Shown: positions 24,983 through 35,080, counted from the stretch's first letter. The stretch is DNA of 64,000 bases from Lachnospiraceae bacterium AB2028 (GCA_000621425.1 JHYJ01000007.1:62001-126000), one strand, 5' to 3'. Numbers and translations are program-made. Notes: a model not told the origin generated them from the sequence alone.

Positions 24983-25849
24983 TCAGCATTTTATAATGTT
25001 TTTTAATTCTTCTATAGTGAATTCATAATCTTTTTCACAGAAATCGCAATGTAATTTAATGTTTTCACCATCATCAATCATTGACTGCAGCTCTGTTTTA
25101 CCAAGACTAATAAGTGCCTTTGTTACACGTTCAATAGAACAGTTGCAATAATATCTTACAGGCATCCTGTCTTCAATCTTAACGTCATCAAGAAGATCAT
25201 TCATTATGTCTTCCATGGCCTTACCCTGTTCTACTTCCTGTGTAACAGAAGAAAAGGATCCTAATCTTTTTTCTATAATGCTAAGTGTTTCATCTGATGC
25301 AAAGGGCATGACCTGGATAATAAACCCGCCGGAATGCTTTACACTTCTGTCCCTGTCTATCAATACACCAAGTGCAACTGACGTAGGGATCTGTTCACTC
25401 TCCGCAAAATAGTATGTAAGATCTTCTGCTATCTCACCGGAATGCAAAAGTGTCTGTCCAACGTAAGGTTCCTTCATCCCCATATCTCTTATTACGGAAA
25501 GCATTCCGTTGCCAATTCCTCTTCCAACATCAAGATGTCCATCTTCGCGCAGCGGAAGATCCACATGATTGTTATAACTTAATCCTTTAACATTACCATT
25601 TGGATCCGCAGTAACAGTAAGACTCTTTATGGGCCCATCGCCATCGATCTTTAATGTGATAATATCCGACTCATCTTTTCCCATTGCTCCCATCATAAGA
25701 CCTGCAGTAAGAAGTCGTCCTAAAGCCGCAGTACAAAGAGGAGACAGATCATGGACCTGTCTCGCTTTATCAACCGTATCTTTTGTGTATGCTGCAAAGA
25801 ACCTTATCTGGTCGCCAAATGCGGTTCCTCTTATCATCTCGTCTTTCAT
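24983..25849 (-). CDS. hslO: Hsp33 redox-regulated chaperone
   Basis: 288 residues. Hsp33 is a holdase activated by oxidation of a zinc-bound Cys cluster. The cluster is intact: Cys235-x-Cys237 in RYYCNCSIERV and Cys268-x2-Cys271 in HCDFCEKDY. N-terminal IRFFAAYTKDTVDKARQVHDLSPLCTAALGRLL (split) and GDGPIKSLTVTADPNGNVKG-type motifs fit the family. An extra Cys is the final residue. It is 14 bases downstream of the LacI/GGDEF gene and likely co-transcribed with it and metY. No obvious terminator follows. Confidence 0.95.
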   Translation of the reverse strand: MKDEMIRGTAFGDQIRFFAAYTKDTVDKARQVHDLSPLCTAALGRLLTAGLMMGAMGKDESDIITLKIDGDGPIKSLTVTADPNGNVKGLSYNNHVDLPLREDGHLDVGRGIGNGMLSVIRDMGMKEPYVGQTLLHSGEIAEDLTYYFAESEQIPTSVALGVLIDRDRSVKHSGGFIIQVMPFASDETLSIIEKRLGSFSSVTQEVEQGKAMEDIMNDLLDDVKIEDRMPVRYYCNCSIERVTKALISLGKTELQSMIDDGENIKLHCDFCEKDYEFTIEELKNIIKC

Positions 25850-25863
25850 ATAACCATACCCTA

Positions 25864-27813
25864 TTACTTCTTTTTCTTTTTTATCATGCTTTCCGCATCC
25901 ATGCTGTACTGTGCGTGATGCTTCTTCTTTATCTCATACATCTTCGTGTCTGCAATTGCCAGAGCTTCCTTTATTGCAAAGTCTTCATTGAATGCTGTAG
26001 TATAGATACCGTAGCTCGCCAATACTCTGTAATCCTTTCCGGACTTTTCATTATACTCATCAAGGGAAACATCAATCTTCTTTACTATACTATCCTTATC
26101 GCACTCACCCATGATAACGGAAAAGATCTCATCACCGCCAAACCTGACATTGAACGCATCTTCCGGGCAAGATTTCTTTACAGAATCAGCAAGAGCCGCG
26201 ATAGCCTGGTCACCTTCTTCGTGTCCGAAATTGTCATTGATAGCTTTAAGGCCATCCAGATCATACATAATAATTGTAACAGGAATTCCTGAATTCTTCT
26301 TCTCCTCCTGGATGTGATCAAAGAAACTGTTGAATCCATTCCTGTTGTAAAGCCCGGTCAGAAGGTCATGTTCGTAATAGTCATTTACCTGCTTTACAAG
26401 ATTCTTCTGATAGCTCATATTGATATAACTGCCTATGCCCATACAGAGTGTTCCTGTGGTACTTGCAGTTCTTGTGTATCTGGTATTATCACAGTCAGCA
26501 TAGTTGTAGCAGACATATCCCAGAGGAATATTCATATAATCAAGCGAATTGAATATGAGCGGATTTCCTGTTTCCACCATACTTGAAAAAAGTTCATTCT
26601 CAGGACTCATTATGGTCTGACCTTCCTCAAGCTGACAGATGGTACGGCGCTCATCCATATTCACATACATGGTAAGATCCCCGGGATCCAGCTTCTTTTC
26701 CATAGATTCAAAATAATACTCGTCAGTGCTGAAACAGTTCTTATTAAGAACCAGCAGCATATTACCCATTATATCCTGATCATAAAGCTTCCTGTCATTG
26801 AGCCTGTCAATCATTTCTTCCGGAGTCTGGCTTGCCTGCATATCCATTATAATCTTATACATCATCTGGATATCATCCTGATGCCTGTAGAATCCAAAGT
26901 TGAAATTATTAAGGAGAACATCATTATCTATCGCAGTGGTAGGATCACCGGTTGACTCATTCGTAACCAGAGTCGGCATGACTTTTGTACATCTTATATC
27001 ATCCGGTAAGATCTGGCCATCAAAAATGCCCTCGATATAATCTACAGTAGCTTCCGCAAACGCCGGAGTCAGACAGGTTGCAGTTGTTATTTTAGGCGAA
27101 ACCATAAAGACCTCTTCTAAGCCATCAAAGCCTGTTATGATCAGATCCTCGGGAATGGAATATCCACTCTGTTGAAATACCTTGCTGACGTTTATTGCCA
27201 TGATATCGTTGGCACAGAACAGCGCATCCGGAATATCACCGGATGCAATTATACGCTTTGCTTCACCTATAGCAGGTACAGCCCAAAAGAGACCGTAGCT
27301 TACCATACTTTCATCAAAAGTAAAACCATACTCAGTTATAACTTTCCTGAATGCCTCGATCCTCTCATCAGAAAACCTGTTGTTGGGAATGCCTGCCATA
27401 ATATGCGGTTTCTTGATATCCTTATTTTCCAAGACATACCGCACTACATTTTCAAAACCGGCCTGATAATCAAACACAATACTTGACGCACCCTCGTAGT
27501 CGCCGTCAACAACAAGAACCGGAAGGTTATGCTTTCTTGCATTTGCGATAACCTTCTCGGTAACAGTGCGGCACTTTATCTTTTCGTCCATTATTACGAC
27601 GACATCCGCAAGCTCATAGGGTATGCTTTCAAAAACTGCAGCTTCGGCCGGTATGGTAGTTTCATTCCAATAGATATCCGCATTGACCGCAAAAATCAAA
27701 AGTACAGCATCCATCTTGGTAATGTACTCATTGACCTGCTCAATATAATCGTGCACCTGAGAATCAAATATCCTCGAAGTACACAGGACAACTATTTTCT
27801 TGCTCCCAACCAC
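25864..27813 (-). CDS. soluble LacI-type sensor fused to GGDEF domain
   Basis: 649 residues without signal peptide or membrane helix. Residues 1-300 fold like a LacI-family periplasmic-binding sensor without the helix-turn-helix (VVLCTSRIFDS, GIPNNRFSDERIEAFRKV, PDALFCANDIMAINVSKVFQQSGYSIPEDL split, ITGFDGLEEV). Residues 320-480 form a linker sensor of unknown family. The C-terminal 160 residues are a GGDEF diguanylate cyclase (HDLLTGLYNRNGFNSFF, DLDGLKAINDNFGHEEGDQAI) with signature RFGGDEIF, so GGDEI instead of GGDEF. No RxxD inhibitory site at the usual place. It may make c-di-GMP in response to a cytoplasmic sugar or nucleoside. Confidence 0.88.
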   Translation of the reverse strand: MVGSKKIVVLCTSRIFDSQVHDYIEQVNEYITKMDAVLLIFAVNADIYWNETTIPAEAAVFESIPYELADVVVIMDEKIKCRTVTEKVIANARKHNLPVLVVDGDYEGASSIVFDYQAGFENVVRYVLENKDIKKPHIMAGIPNNRFSDERIEAFRKVITEYGFTFDESMVSYGLFWAVPAIGEAKRIIASGDIPDALFCANDIMAINVSKVFQQSGYSIPEDLIITGFDGLEEVFMVSPKITTATCLTPAFAEATVDYIEGIFDGQILPDDIRCTKVMPTLVTNESTGDPTTAIDNDVLLNNFNFGFYRHQDDIQMMYKIIMDMQASQTPEEMIDRLNDRKLYDQDIMGNMLLVLNKNCFSTDEYYFESMEKKLDPGDLTMYVNMDERRTICQLEEGQTIMSPENELFSSMVETGNPLIFNSLDYMNIPLGYVCYNYADCDNTRYTRTASTTGTLCMGIGSYINMSYQKNLVKQVNDYYEHDLLTGLYNRNGFNSFFDHIQEEKKNSGIPVTIIMYDLDGLKAINDNFGHEEGDQAIAALADSVKKSCPEDAFNVRFGGDEIFSVIMGECDKDSIVKKIDVSLDEYNEKSGKDYRVLASYGIYTTAFNEDFAIKEALAIADTKMYEIKKKHHAQYSMDAESMIKKKKK

Positions 27814-27855
27814 CTTTTAAAGCCTCACCTAAATATAATACAGAACTTTAGAATA

Positions 27856-29136
27856 TCAGAATTCCAATGCCTGCTTCAGATCATCAATAAGATCTGCCTT
27901 GTCCTCCAAGCCGCAGCTCATTCTTACCATGCCTGCAGGAATACCTGCCGCATTAAGCTGCTCCTCCGTCATCTGACGATGTGTTGATGTTGCAGGATTC
28001 AGACAGCATGTTCTGGCATCAGCAACATGTGTCTCTATGGCAGCCAGCTTTAATCTCTTCATAAAGCTTTCAGCTGCGGGCCTTCCGCCTTTCAGTACAA
28101 ACGATACTACGCCGCATCCGCCACCGCCAAGGTATTTCTGTGCAACACTATAATATTTATTGCTCTTAAGACCGGGATAATTAACAGACTCAACCTTATC
28201 ATGGCCCTCAAGGAACTCTGCAACAGCCTGACCGTTCTCCACATGCCTTGGCATCCTTACATGGAGAGACTCAAGACCGAGATTGAGAAGGAATGCATTC
28301 TGGGGTGACTGTATGGAACCAAGGTCACGCATGATCTGGGCAGTAGCCTTTGTAATGAATGCACCTTCCTTTCCGAACTTCTCAGCATATGTAATTCCAT
28401 GGTAGGAATCATCCGGTGTGGTAAGTCCCGGGAAAAGATCGGCATGGGCCATCCAGTCAAACTTTCCTGAATCAACTATAGCACCGCCTACAGCTGCGCC
28501 ATGTCCGTCCATATATTTAGTAGTAGAATGAGTAACGATATCTGCCCCCCACTCAATAGGCCTGCAGTTTACAGGCGTAGGGAAGGTGTTGTCTATAATA
28601 AGGGGCACACCATGTGCATGTGCAGCCTTTGCATAAGTCTCTATATCAAGGACAGTAAGTGCAGGATTTGCGATGGTCTCGCCGAATACCGCACGGGTAT
28701 TTTCCCTGAATGCAGCATTGAGTTCTTCCTCGCTTGCATCAGGTGCAACAAAAGTCACATCTATTCCCATTTTCTTCATGGTAACGCTTATGAGATTGAA
28801 GGTTCCGCCGTATATTGATGAAGAAGAAACTATATGGCTTCCGCATTCACAAATATTGAAAAGTGAATAAAAGTTTGCAGCCTGTCCTGATGATGTCAGC
28901 ATGCCTGCGGTACCGCCTTCAAGTGCTGCGATCTTAGCTGCTACATAGTCGTTTGTGGGATTCTGAAGTCTTGTATAAAAATAACCGCTTGCCTCCAGGT
29001 CAAAAAGCTTTCCCATATCTTCACTGGTGTCATACTTAAAAGTAGTAGACTGTATGATAGGTATCTGCCTCGGCTCCCCGTTTGACGGTGTATATCCTGC
29101 TTGTACACATTTGGTATTTAATCTGTAATCGCTCAT
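27856..29136 (-). CDS. metY: O-acetylhomoserine sulfhydrylase (PLP enzyme)
   Basis: 426 residues of the Cys/Met-metabolism PLP family. It should make homocysteine (or methionine analogues) from O-acetylhomoserine and sulfide. Key features: RLQNPTNDYVAAKIAALEGG, the PLP phosphate site SSGQAANF, and the Schiff-base Lys207 in THSTTKYMDGHGAAVGG. Length near 426 favours MetY over cystathionine gamma-synthase (about 380-400). Own promoter overlaps the glgP terminator. I see no SAM riboswitch or T-box upstream. Confidence 0.93.
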   Translation of the reverse strand: MSDYRLNTKCVQAGYTPSNGEPRQIPIIQSTTFKYDTSEDMGKLFDLEASGYFYTRLQNPTNDYVAAKIAALEGGTAGMLTSSGQAANFYSLFNICECGSHIVSSSSIYGGTFNLISVTMKKMGIDVTFVAPDASEEELNAAFRENTRAVFGETIANPALTVLDIETYAKAAHAHGVPLIIDNTFPTPVNCRPIEWGADIVTHSTTKYMDGHGAAVGGAIVDSGKFDWMAHADLFPGLTTPDDSYHGITYAEKFGKEGAFITKATAQIMRDLGSIQSPQNAFLLNLGLESLHVRMPRHVENGQAVAEFLEGHDKVESVNYPGLKSNKYYSVAQKYLGGGGCGVVSFVLKGGRPAAESFMKRLKLAAIETHVADARTCCLNPATSTHRQMTEEQLNAAGIPAGMVRMSCGLEDKADLIDDLKQALEF

Positions 29137-29157
29137 ATTCTCCCTCCAAAGTAAAAA

Positions 29158-29188
29158 TAGCCGTTATTCCAGCGCGGAATAACAGCTA
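29158..29188 (-). terminator. glgP terminator
   Basis: 13-base stem (one G-T pair) with a five-base loop and a TATTTTTAC tail on the minus strand. The metY promoter lies directly upstream, so transcripts started there would contain only eight bases of the 5' arm. Confidence 0.7.
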
Positions 29189-29189
29189 T

Positions 29190-29219
29190 ATTTTATCACT
29201 TGTACGGTAAAAATTCCAA
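29190..29219 (-). promoter_or_regulatory. metY promoter
   Basis: Minus strand TTGGAA, 18 bases, TAAAAT; predicted start near 29183, inside the terminator's 5' arm. GGAGGG ribosome site precedes the metY ATG. Confidence 0.5.
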
Positions 29220-29263
29220 TATTAATAAGGATTGTTCCCTAAGTATTCGCAAGCCGCAGGGAT

Positions 29264-31588
29264 TTATAAGTTATCCTCATTCTTAAGCTTCCAGATATCC
29301 CTGTTGTACTCGGCTATGGTACGGTCGGATGAGAAGAAACCTGCCTTTGCGATATTCGTAAGGCTCATCTGCTGCCACTTTCTTCTGTCCTCAAAATCAG
29401 CAAACATGCGGTCCTTGGTCTCTATATAGTCCTCAAGGTCTATAAGGGTCATGAACCAGTCCTTATTAAGCAGCTCCTTGTACAGTCTCTCCAGGTTTTC
29501 TTTCTTTCCGACAGCCAGTGCCTGCTTGCCCACTATGAAATCCACTGCCTCTTTTATAACAGGGCTCTTCTTGTAATAATCCTTTGATACGTAATCAGCA
29601 TCTTCATAATGCTTTATGACAGTATCGCTATCCAAGCCGAACTCGTAAATGTTCTCAGGACCTACCAGATCCCTGATCTCCACATTTGCGCCGTCAGCCG
29701 TTCCTATGGTAACGGCACCGTTTAACATGAACTTCATATTGCCGGTTCCGGATGCCTCCTTGCTGGCAAGGGAGATCTGCTCGGAAATATCACATGCTGG
29801 AATAAGTTTCTCTGCATAGCTGACATTATAGTTTTCAACCATTACAAGTTTCATATACTTGTTCACATCAGGATCGTTATTTATGATCTCCTGAAGAACT
29901 AAGAGCAGGTGTATGATATCCTTTGCTATAACATACGCAGGTGCGGCCTTTGCTCCGAAGATAAAGCTTATAGGTCTTACAGGCTTTTTGCCGCCCTTTA
30001 TCTCCAGATACTTATGGATGATGTACAGGGCATTCATCTGCTGTCTCTTGTACTCATGAAGCCTCTTGATCTGTATGTCAAATATGGACTCGGTATCAAG
30101 CTCCACGCCTTCATGTTCCTTTATGTATGCGGCAAGCACCTTCTTGTTTTCCTTCTTGATATTTTCAAGACGGGTAAGTACCGTATCATCTTCCTTATAC
30201 TGAAGGAGCTTTTCGAGTTCATCCGCATTTTTCTTGAAATCCTCACCAATAAGCTCAGTGATCATATCAGACAGGGGATGGTTGCAGGAAAGGAGCCAAC
30301 GCCTGAAGGTGATACCGTTTGTCTTATTGTTAAATTTCTCAGGATAGATCTTGTAAAAGCTGTTAAGCTCTGTATTCTTAAGGATCTCTGTATGGATGGC
30401 GGCCACACCGTTTACACTGAAACCGAAATGGATGTCAATGTGTGCCATATGCACCTTTTTATCCTTATCAATGATCTGAACCTTTTTGTCCTTGTACTTG
30501 GCTGCAACCCTCTTGTCCAGTTCTTTTATAATAGGCACAAGTTGGGGCACAACCTTCTCAAGATACTCAAGGGGCCACTTCTCAAGAGCTTCAGCAAGAA
30601 TGGTATGATTGGTATAAGCGCAGGTCTTTGATACCACCTCGATTGCCTCATCCATTGTGAAAGCCTTGTCATTCACAAGAACTCTTATAAGCTCGGGAAT
30701 GATCATTGTAGGATGGGTATCATTTATCTGGATGACAGCATGCTCATCCAGATGATGCAGGTCATAATCATGCTCCTTCATATCCTGGAGTATCAGCTGG
30801 GCCGCATTGCTTACCATGAAATACTGCTGATATATTCTTAAGAGATTTCCTGCCTCATCGGAATCATCCGGATAAAGGAAAAGAGTAAGGTTCTTTTCGA
30901 TATCCTCTTTATCGAAATCTATGCCTTCCTTCACTATGGATTCATCAACAGACTCCACATCGAAAAGATGGAGCTTGTTTATTCCGTTGTCATATCCTAT
31001 AACATCCAGGTCATACAGCCTTGAAACAACTTCCCTGTCACCGAACTTTACCTTGAAACGGGTATCAGTCTTATGGAGCCATGAATGTTTTTCTATCCAG
31101 GGATTCTTCTCAGCCATCTGCAGATGGTCCTCGAACACCTGCTTGAAAAGACCGAAATGATAGTTAAGACCGATTCCGTCACCCGGTATACCAAGAGTCG
31201 CAATTGAATCAAGGAAACATGCCGCAAGCCTTCCCAGTCCACCATTTCCGAGAGAAGGTTCCGGCTCCATCTCCTCTATCTTTACCAGATCCTTTCCCTT
31301 AGCAGCAAGCAGCTCTTTTACCCTGTCATAAAGTCCCAGGTTGATAAGATTATTGGAAAGGAGCTTTCCGATAAGAAACTCTGCTGAAATGTAATAAAGT
31401 TTCTTTTCTCCGTTTATGACATCACTGGTGGTCATAAGGGTTTTTGTCATATGAAGCAAACAATCATAGCACTGCGCGTCATCACATTCCTCAAAGCTTT
31501 TTGAGAAATACTTCATTGCGAAATCGTCAAGTTGCTGCTCAAGCCTTCCCTCTAAGACCTGTCTCTGCATGTTAGGTAAAGTGTGCAT
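29264..31588 (-). CDS. glgP: glycogen/maltodextrin phosphorylase
   Basis: 774-residue GT35 enzyme releasing glucose 1-phosphate from alpha-1,4-glucans. Typical elements: [21 protein letters not shown] (shown across two motifs), [54 protein letters not shown] and the PLP Lys in [17 protein letters not shown]. It is shorter than animal phosphorylase (about 840), as usual for bacterial forms. It is 36 bases downstream of the LacI-type regulator and shares its promoter. With malQ it forms a glycogen/maltodextrin breakdown set. Confidence 0.95.
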   Translation of the reverse strand: MHTLPNMQRQVLEGRLEQQLDDFAMKYFSKSFEECDDAQCYDCLLHMTKTLMTTSDVINGEKKLYYISAEFLIGKLLSNNLINLGLYDRVKELLAAKGKDLVKIEEMEPEPSLGNGGLGRLAACFLDSIATLGIPGDGIGLNYHFGLFKQVFEDHLQMAEKNPWIEKHSWLHKTDTRFKVKFGDREVVSRLYDLDVIGYDNGINKLHLFDVESVDESIVKEGIDFDKEDIEKNLTLFLYPDDSDEAGNLLRIYQQYFMVSNAAQLILQDMKEHDYDLHHLDEHAVIQINDTHPTMIIPELIRVLVNDKAFTMDEAIEVVSKTCAYTNHTILAEALEKWPLEYLEKVVPQLVPIIKELDKRVAAKYKDKKVQIIDKDKKVHMAHIDIHFGFSVNGVAAIHTEILKNTELNSFYKIYPEKFNNKTNGITFRRWLLSCNHPLSDMITELIGEDFKKNADELEKLLQYKEDDTVLTRLENIKKENKKVLAAYIKEHEGVELDTESIFDIQIKRLHEYKRQQMNALYIIHKYLEIKGGKKPVRPISFIFGAKAAPAYVIAKDIIHLLLVLQEIINNDPDVNKYMKLVMVENYNVSYAEKLIPACDISEQISLASKEASGTGNMKFMLNGAVTIGTADGANVEIRDLVGPENIYEFGLDSDTVIKHYEDADYVSKDYYKKSPVIKEAVDFIVGKQALAVGKKENLERLYKELLNKDWFMTLIDLEDYIETKDRMFADFEDRRKWQQMSLTNIAKAGFFSSDRTIAEYNRDIWKLKNEDNL

Positions 31589-31624
31589 TTTTATCTCCTC
31601 TTTCCTCTTCGTTATATAAAGTAT

Positions 31625-32644
31625 TTATAAAGTATTCTTGCCCCATTCTTCTTCCCGACGGAGCACATCCTCATACTCCGGCATGGCCAGTTCATGAGGC
31701 ATGACGATATTTCTTCCTTCTTCTCCCTGGAGAAGTCTTACCGCTTCCCTTACAGCCTCCGCCGCTATTCCGGCAAAGTCCTGTTTCACGGTATGCATCT
31801 TCTGTGCCGCATAGGACATAAGCCCTATACCGTCAAATCCGCATATGGGATGATACACATCCATCTCTTTCAATGCGAACATTGCGCCTATTGCCATAAG
31901 ATCCGATGCACAGGCTATCATGTCTGTATCAGTGCCCTCTCTAAAGGTAATCTCCCTGGCTTTTCTTTCGCTGAAGTCCGCATATTCTATCTTAAGTTTC
32001 AGCTTATGCTTATTCGCAAATTCCTTTATTCCCTGAATGCGTCCTTCCGTCACGTATGCATTCTTCTTACCGGCTATATACAGAACCCTGTTACCGGAAA
32101 CCTGAGGGAGTGTTGCTTCAGCCACATCAAACTGTGCCTGCTTTTGATCGATCCAGACAGATGATATCCCTTCTTCCGCAATGGGTGAATCCACTATCAC
32201 TGTCTTAAAACATTTTCTATATACCACTTCCTTAAGCACATTGTCGTCTTTGTTGAAACCAAAGAATATCACGGCTCCTATGCCTAAGGACTGAAACTCT
32301 CCTATGATCTCGTCGGCAGTCAGGTCATCCAGCATAGAATAAAAATATGTCCTAACTGTAAGACTCTGCTTTTTTGCCTCTTCCAGCGCCCCTAAAAGAT
32401 ATCTCATGTCCAACTCGTCTATGGACTGAGACTGCTCAACTGAATTAATGACCAGCGCTATACGTATCCTTGTTTTAGAAGAAAGAGCGGCAGCAATTGC
32501 ATTAGGCACATAGTGCAGTTCCTGTATTGCATCGTTTACCGCCTGCTTTGTTTTCTCGCTGACATTCGGATAGCCGTTCAAAACCTTTGATACGGTCGAT
32601 ATGGCAACCCCCGATCTGTCCGCAACATCTTTTATCGTAACCAT
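31625..32644 (-). CDS. LacI-family transcriptional regulator
   Basis: 339 residues from ATG 32644. The N-terminal helix-turn-helix reads VTIKDVADRSGVAISTVSKVLNG followed by the hinge YVPNAIAAALSSK. The rest is a sugar-binding sensor domain (FFGFNKDDNV, GRIQGIKEFA, ACASDLMAIGAMFAL, CGFDGIGLMSY). It leads the operon with glgP. A LacI-type palindrome lies just upstream of its own -35, and a near-identical one covers the malQ start, so it very probably controls both (MalR-like). Inducer unknown. The ten-residue in-frame extension to 32674 lacks support. Confidence 0.93.
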   Translation of the reverse strand: MVTIKDVADRSGVAISTVSKVLNGYPNVSEKTKQAVNDAIQELHYVPNAIAAALSSKTRIRIALVINSVEQSQSIDELDMRYLLGALEEAKKQSLTVRTYFYSMLDDLTADEIIGEFQSLGIGAVIFFGFNKDDNVLKEVVYRKCFKTVIVDSPIAEEGISSVWIDQKQAQFDVAEATLPQVSGNRVLYIAGKKNAYVTEGRIQGIKEFANKHKLKLKIEYADFSERKAREITFREGTDTDMIACASDLMAIGAMFALKEMDVYHPICGFDGIGLMSYAAQKMHTVKQDFAGIAAEAVREAVRLLQGEEGRNIVMPHELAMPEYEDVLRREEEWGKNTL

Positions 32645-32694
32645 TCCCAAACCCCGAAAAAAAGATAATGCCATTCAATTTTGGCGCTTAAAAC

Positions 32695-32723
32695 ATTTTA
32701 GTAGTAATCGCTCTAAAATTCAA
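32695..32723 (-). promoter_or_regulatory. promoter of the lacI-type gene and glgP
   Basis: Minus strand TTGAAT, 17 bases, TAAAAT. Confidence 0.6.
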
Positions 32724-32726
32724 GTG

Positions 32727-32738
32727 GAAATCGTTTTC
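32727..32738. promoter_or_regulatory. LacI-type operator upstream of regulator
   Basis: GAAATCGTTTTC, one mismatch from the perfect malQ palindrome, three bases upstream of the -35 and three bases after the receiver gene's stop. Confidence 0.5.
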
Positions 32739-32740
32739 TG

Positions 32741-33520
32741 TCACTTCAATTTCTTTCCTAATGTTTCCAAAATATCAGCCTTTGTAGTTGATTTCAGAAT
32801 ATATCCGTCCGGTTTTAAACTCATGACACGGGATACAGCCTCTTTTGTTCCTATTCCTGTCAGGAATATAACAGGAATATGAGCCGTAGCTTCCTCCTGC
32901 CTGAGCATCTGCAACACCTGGGGCCCGTCAACCACAGGCATCTCGTAATCTAAAAGTATTAAGTCTACCTTTTCATCTTCAGGCACCTTCAAAAGGAAGG
33001 TGATAGCCTGCATGCCTGCAGTAACAATGTCTACCCGATATTTTTCCTTGATCCACTCACGTACCATTTTTGCGTATGAAGGATCATCATCAACTATCAG
33101 TATTCTTCTCTTCACGAATGCTGTCTCAGTCTTTTCCAGTTCCTCCGTAACAGTAGTTTCCAGCACCTTCATATCTACAGGGCGGTTTAGCCAGTTGTAA
33201 TTCCTAAGGTCGGGAATCTCACTGAGCAGGTCTTCATGATACTTTGCCTCGCCTATAACGATCATCTTCTGATTCCTGCTTGCGGCTGCCTCAACCATCA
33301 GGTGAAGTTTTTTCTTTTTCAACGGATCATCCATTATGTCCGCCGGAAGATACAGTATAAACAGAGCAATCCGTCCTGCCAGACGCCTTGCCTCATCTTC
33401 GAGATGCTCCGTAACCGTCGTTACCGAAAATTCCATATCAGACAGCTTTCTTTCTATGCCCTTTACAACAATGCTGTACTGGAACAACAGTATTGCTATT
33501 TCTTTTCCTGTTTCGCCCAT
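32741..33520 (-). CDS. response regulator with two receiver-like domains
   Basis: 259 residues from ATG 33520, eight bases after GGAGG; an ATG five codons upstream overlaps that site. Residues 1-120 look like a degenerate receiver (no phospho-acceptor Asp in the expected place). Residues 138-259 are a full receiver: acidic pair in ILIVDDDPSYAKM, phospho-Asp191 in LILLDYEMPVVDG, Thr in FLTGIG and Lys243 in YILK. There is no DNA-binding or enzymatic output domain. Last gene of the signalling operon, so it probably acts by protein contact or as a phosphate sink. Confidence 0.85.
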   Translation of the reverse strand: MGETGKEIAILLFQYSIVVKGIERKLSDMEFSVTTVTEHLEDEARRLAGRIALFILYLPADIMDDPLKKKKLHLMVEAAASRNQKMIVIGEAKYHEDLLSEIPDLRNYNWLNRPVDMKVLETTVTEELEKTETAFVKRRILIVDDDPSYAKMVREWIKEKYRVDIVTAGMQAITFLLKVPEDEKVDLILLDYEMPVVDGPQVLQMLRQEEATAHIPVIFLTGIGTKEAVSRVMSLKPDGYILKSTTKADILETLGKKLK

Positions 33521-33550
33521 AGATTTATCCTCCATATTTTTTTACGTTTT

Positions 33551-35074
33551 TTAGTTGTCTTCTTTTTGAACCATCCTGGCTGCTTCTTTTTGTATATCCG
33601 GGTCATATGAGAGCATAGGCTCCACATCATTCCCCTTTATCCTTCTTTCCGTGTAATTTCGCGTAAGCTTTATTATAAGCGGTGAAAGCACCAGCAGGCC
33701 TACCAGGTTCGGTATCATCATCAGGCCGTTAAAGGTATCCGAAATATCCCAGGCAAGGTTAGATTCCATAACGGCACCGAATACTATCAGCACCACAAAT
33801 ATCTGCCGGTAGATTTTTGCCACCTTCACGCCGAACAGATACTCAGTAACTTTGGCACCATAGTACGACCATCCCATTACCGTCGTAAATGCGAATAGGG
33901 TAATGGAGAATACCACAAACCATTCACCCGGTCGACCGAAATTCATTCCAAAAGCCTGTGCCACAAGGGTTGCATCATTCACTCCTTCTGCGGCAAGTCC
34001 GGTATTAAGGTCAATGGCTCCGGAGCTAAGCACTACAATGGCTGTCATGGTACATATTACCATAGTATCCAGAAAAACTTCAGCTATGCCCCACATTCCC
34101 TGTCTTACAGGCTCTCTGTTGCAGCTTGTACTATGAACCATAACCGATGATCCAAGTCCTGCTTCATTCGAAAACACTCCACGCTTGCAGCCGTTCTTTA
34201 TCGTATTAAAGGCAAGCTGTACTGCCGTGCCTGCCGCACCGCCCTTTATGGCAGCCGGACCAAGTGCAAACTTAAATACCGAAGCCAGAATAGCCGGCAC
34301 GCTGCTTATATTCATAACGATTATTGCCAGGCAGCCTGCCATGTAAACAATAGTCATAACCGGAACGATCGTTTCCGAAACAGCGCCAAGCCTTCTGTAT
34401 CCGCCCAAAAGTATCAGCGCTACCGCAAACATAAGAACGATGCCAATAGCCCAGTTGGCATTGTCAACGCCCATAAATTTTCCGGTATACACATCTGATA
34501 AAAATGCAGAGTGTACATTGATGGTGATCTTGTTTATCTGGCCCATATTGCCTATGCCAAAGGATGCCAGCACGGTAAAGACGCAGAACAGTATGCCCAG
34601 GCCCCTGCCTATCCTTTTACAGTGCTTTATTCCTCCCAGGCCATCCTGCAGGTAATACATAGGTCCGCCTGACCATGCACCGTCTATATTCCTGCGTCTA
34701 AAATATACACCAAGCAAATTCTCCGAGTACTTTACCATCATACCGAAAAATGCCGCAACCCACATCCAGAATACAGCCCCCGGACCGCCGACACATATAG
34801 CCGTAGAAACACCGGCAATATTTCCCGTTCCGATAGTGCCGCACAGTGCAGTACAGAATGCCCTAAAAGGCGACAAAGCGCCTGCATCATTGATAATACG
34901 CCCTTTTCCGTCGATCACCCCAAAAGTATTCTTCCACCAGTGCCATATATGCCTTATCTGGAAAAAACCCGTGATCAGGCTGCAAATGATACCGGTCCCT
35001 AAAAGCAAGGAAAGACCAAAAGTCCCCCAGGCAAATCCATTTAACGCTTCATTTATCTCTACTACAATTCCCAT
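33551..35074 (-). CDS. sodium:alanine/glycine symporter (AGCS family)
   Basis: 507 residues with about eleven membrane helices. AGCS signatures are clear: GALSPFRAFCTALCGTIGTGNIAGV (seen as two motifs), GGPGAVFWMWVAAFFGM, YSENLLGVYFR, GGPMYYL, and FSNEAGLGSSVMVHS. It imports Ala, Gly or related amino acids with Na+. It lies inside the phosphorelay operon (six bases after the DegV kinase stop and 30 before the receiver gene), which suggests that the relay senses or controls amino-acid uptake. Confidence 0.95.
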   Translation of the reverse strand: MGIVVEINEALNGFAWGTFGLSLLLGTGIICSLITGFFQIRHIWHWWKNTFGVIDGKGRIINDAGALSPFRAFCTALCGTIGTGNIAGVSTAICVGGPGAVFWMWVAAFFGMMVKYSENLLGVYFRRRNIDGAWSGGPMYYLQDGLGGIKHCKRIGRGLGILFCVFTVLASFGIGNMGQINKITINVHSAFLSDVYTGKFMGVDNANWAIGIVLMFAVALILLGGYRRLGAVSETIVPVMTIVYMAGCLAIIVMNISSVPAILASVFKFALGPAAIKGGAAGTAVQLAFNTIKNGCKRGVFSNEAGLGSSVMVHSTSCNREPVRQGMWGIAEVFLDTMVICTMTAIVVLSSGAIDLNTGLAAEGVNDATLVAQAFGMNFGRPGEWFVVFSITLFAFTTVMGWSYYGAKVTEYLFGVKVAKIYRQIFVVLIVFGAVMESNLAWDISDTFNGLMMIPNLVGLLVLSPLIIKLTRNYTERRIKGNDVEPMLSYDPDIQKEAARMVQKEDN

Positions 35075-35080
35075 CAGGCC

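Noticed and set aside
29137-29263. SAM riboswitch or T-box before metY
   Set aside because: The space is short and is filled by the glgP terminator and a promoter; no riboswitch core is visible.
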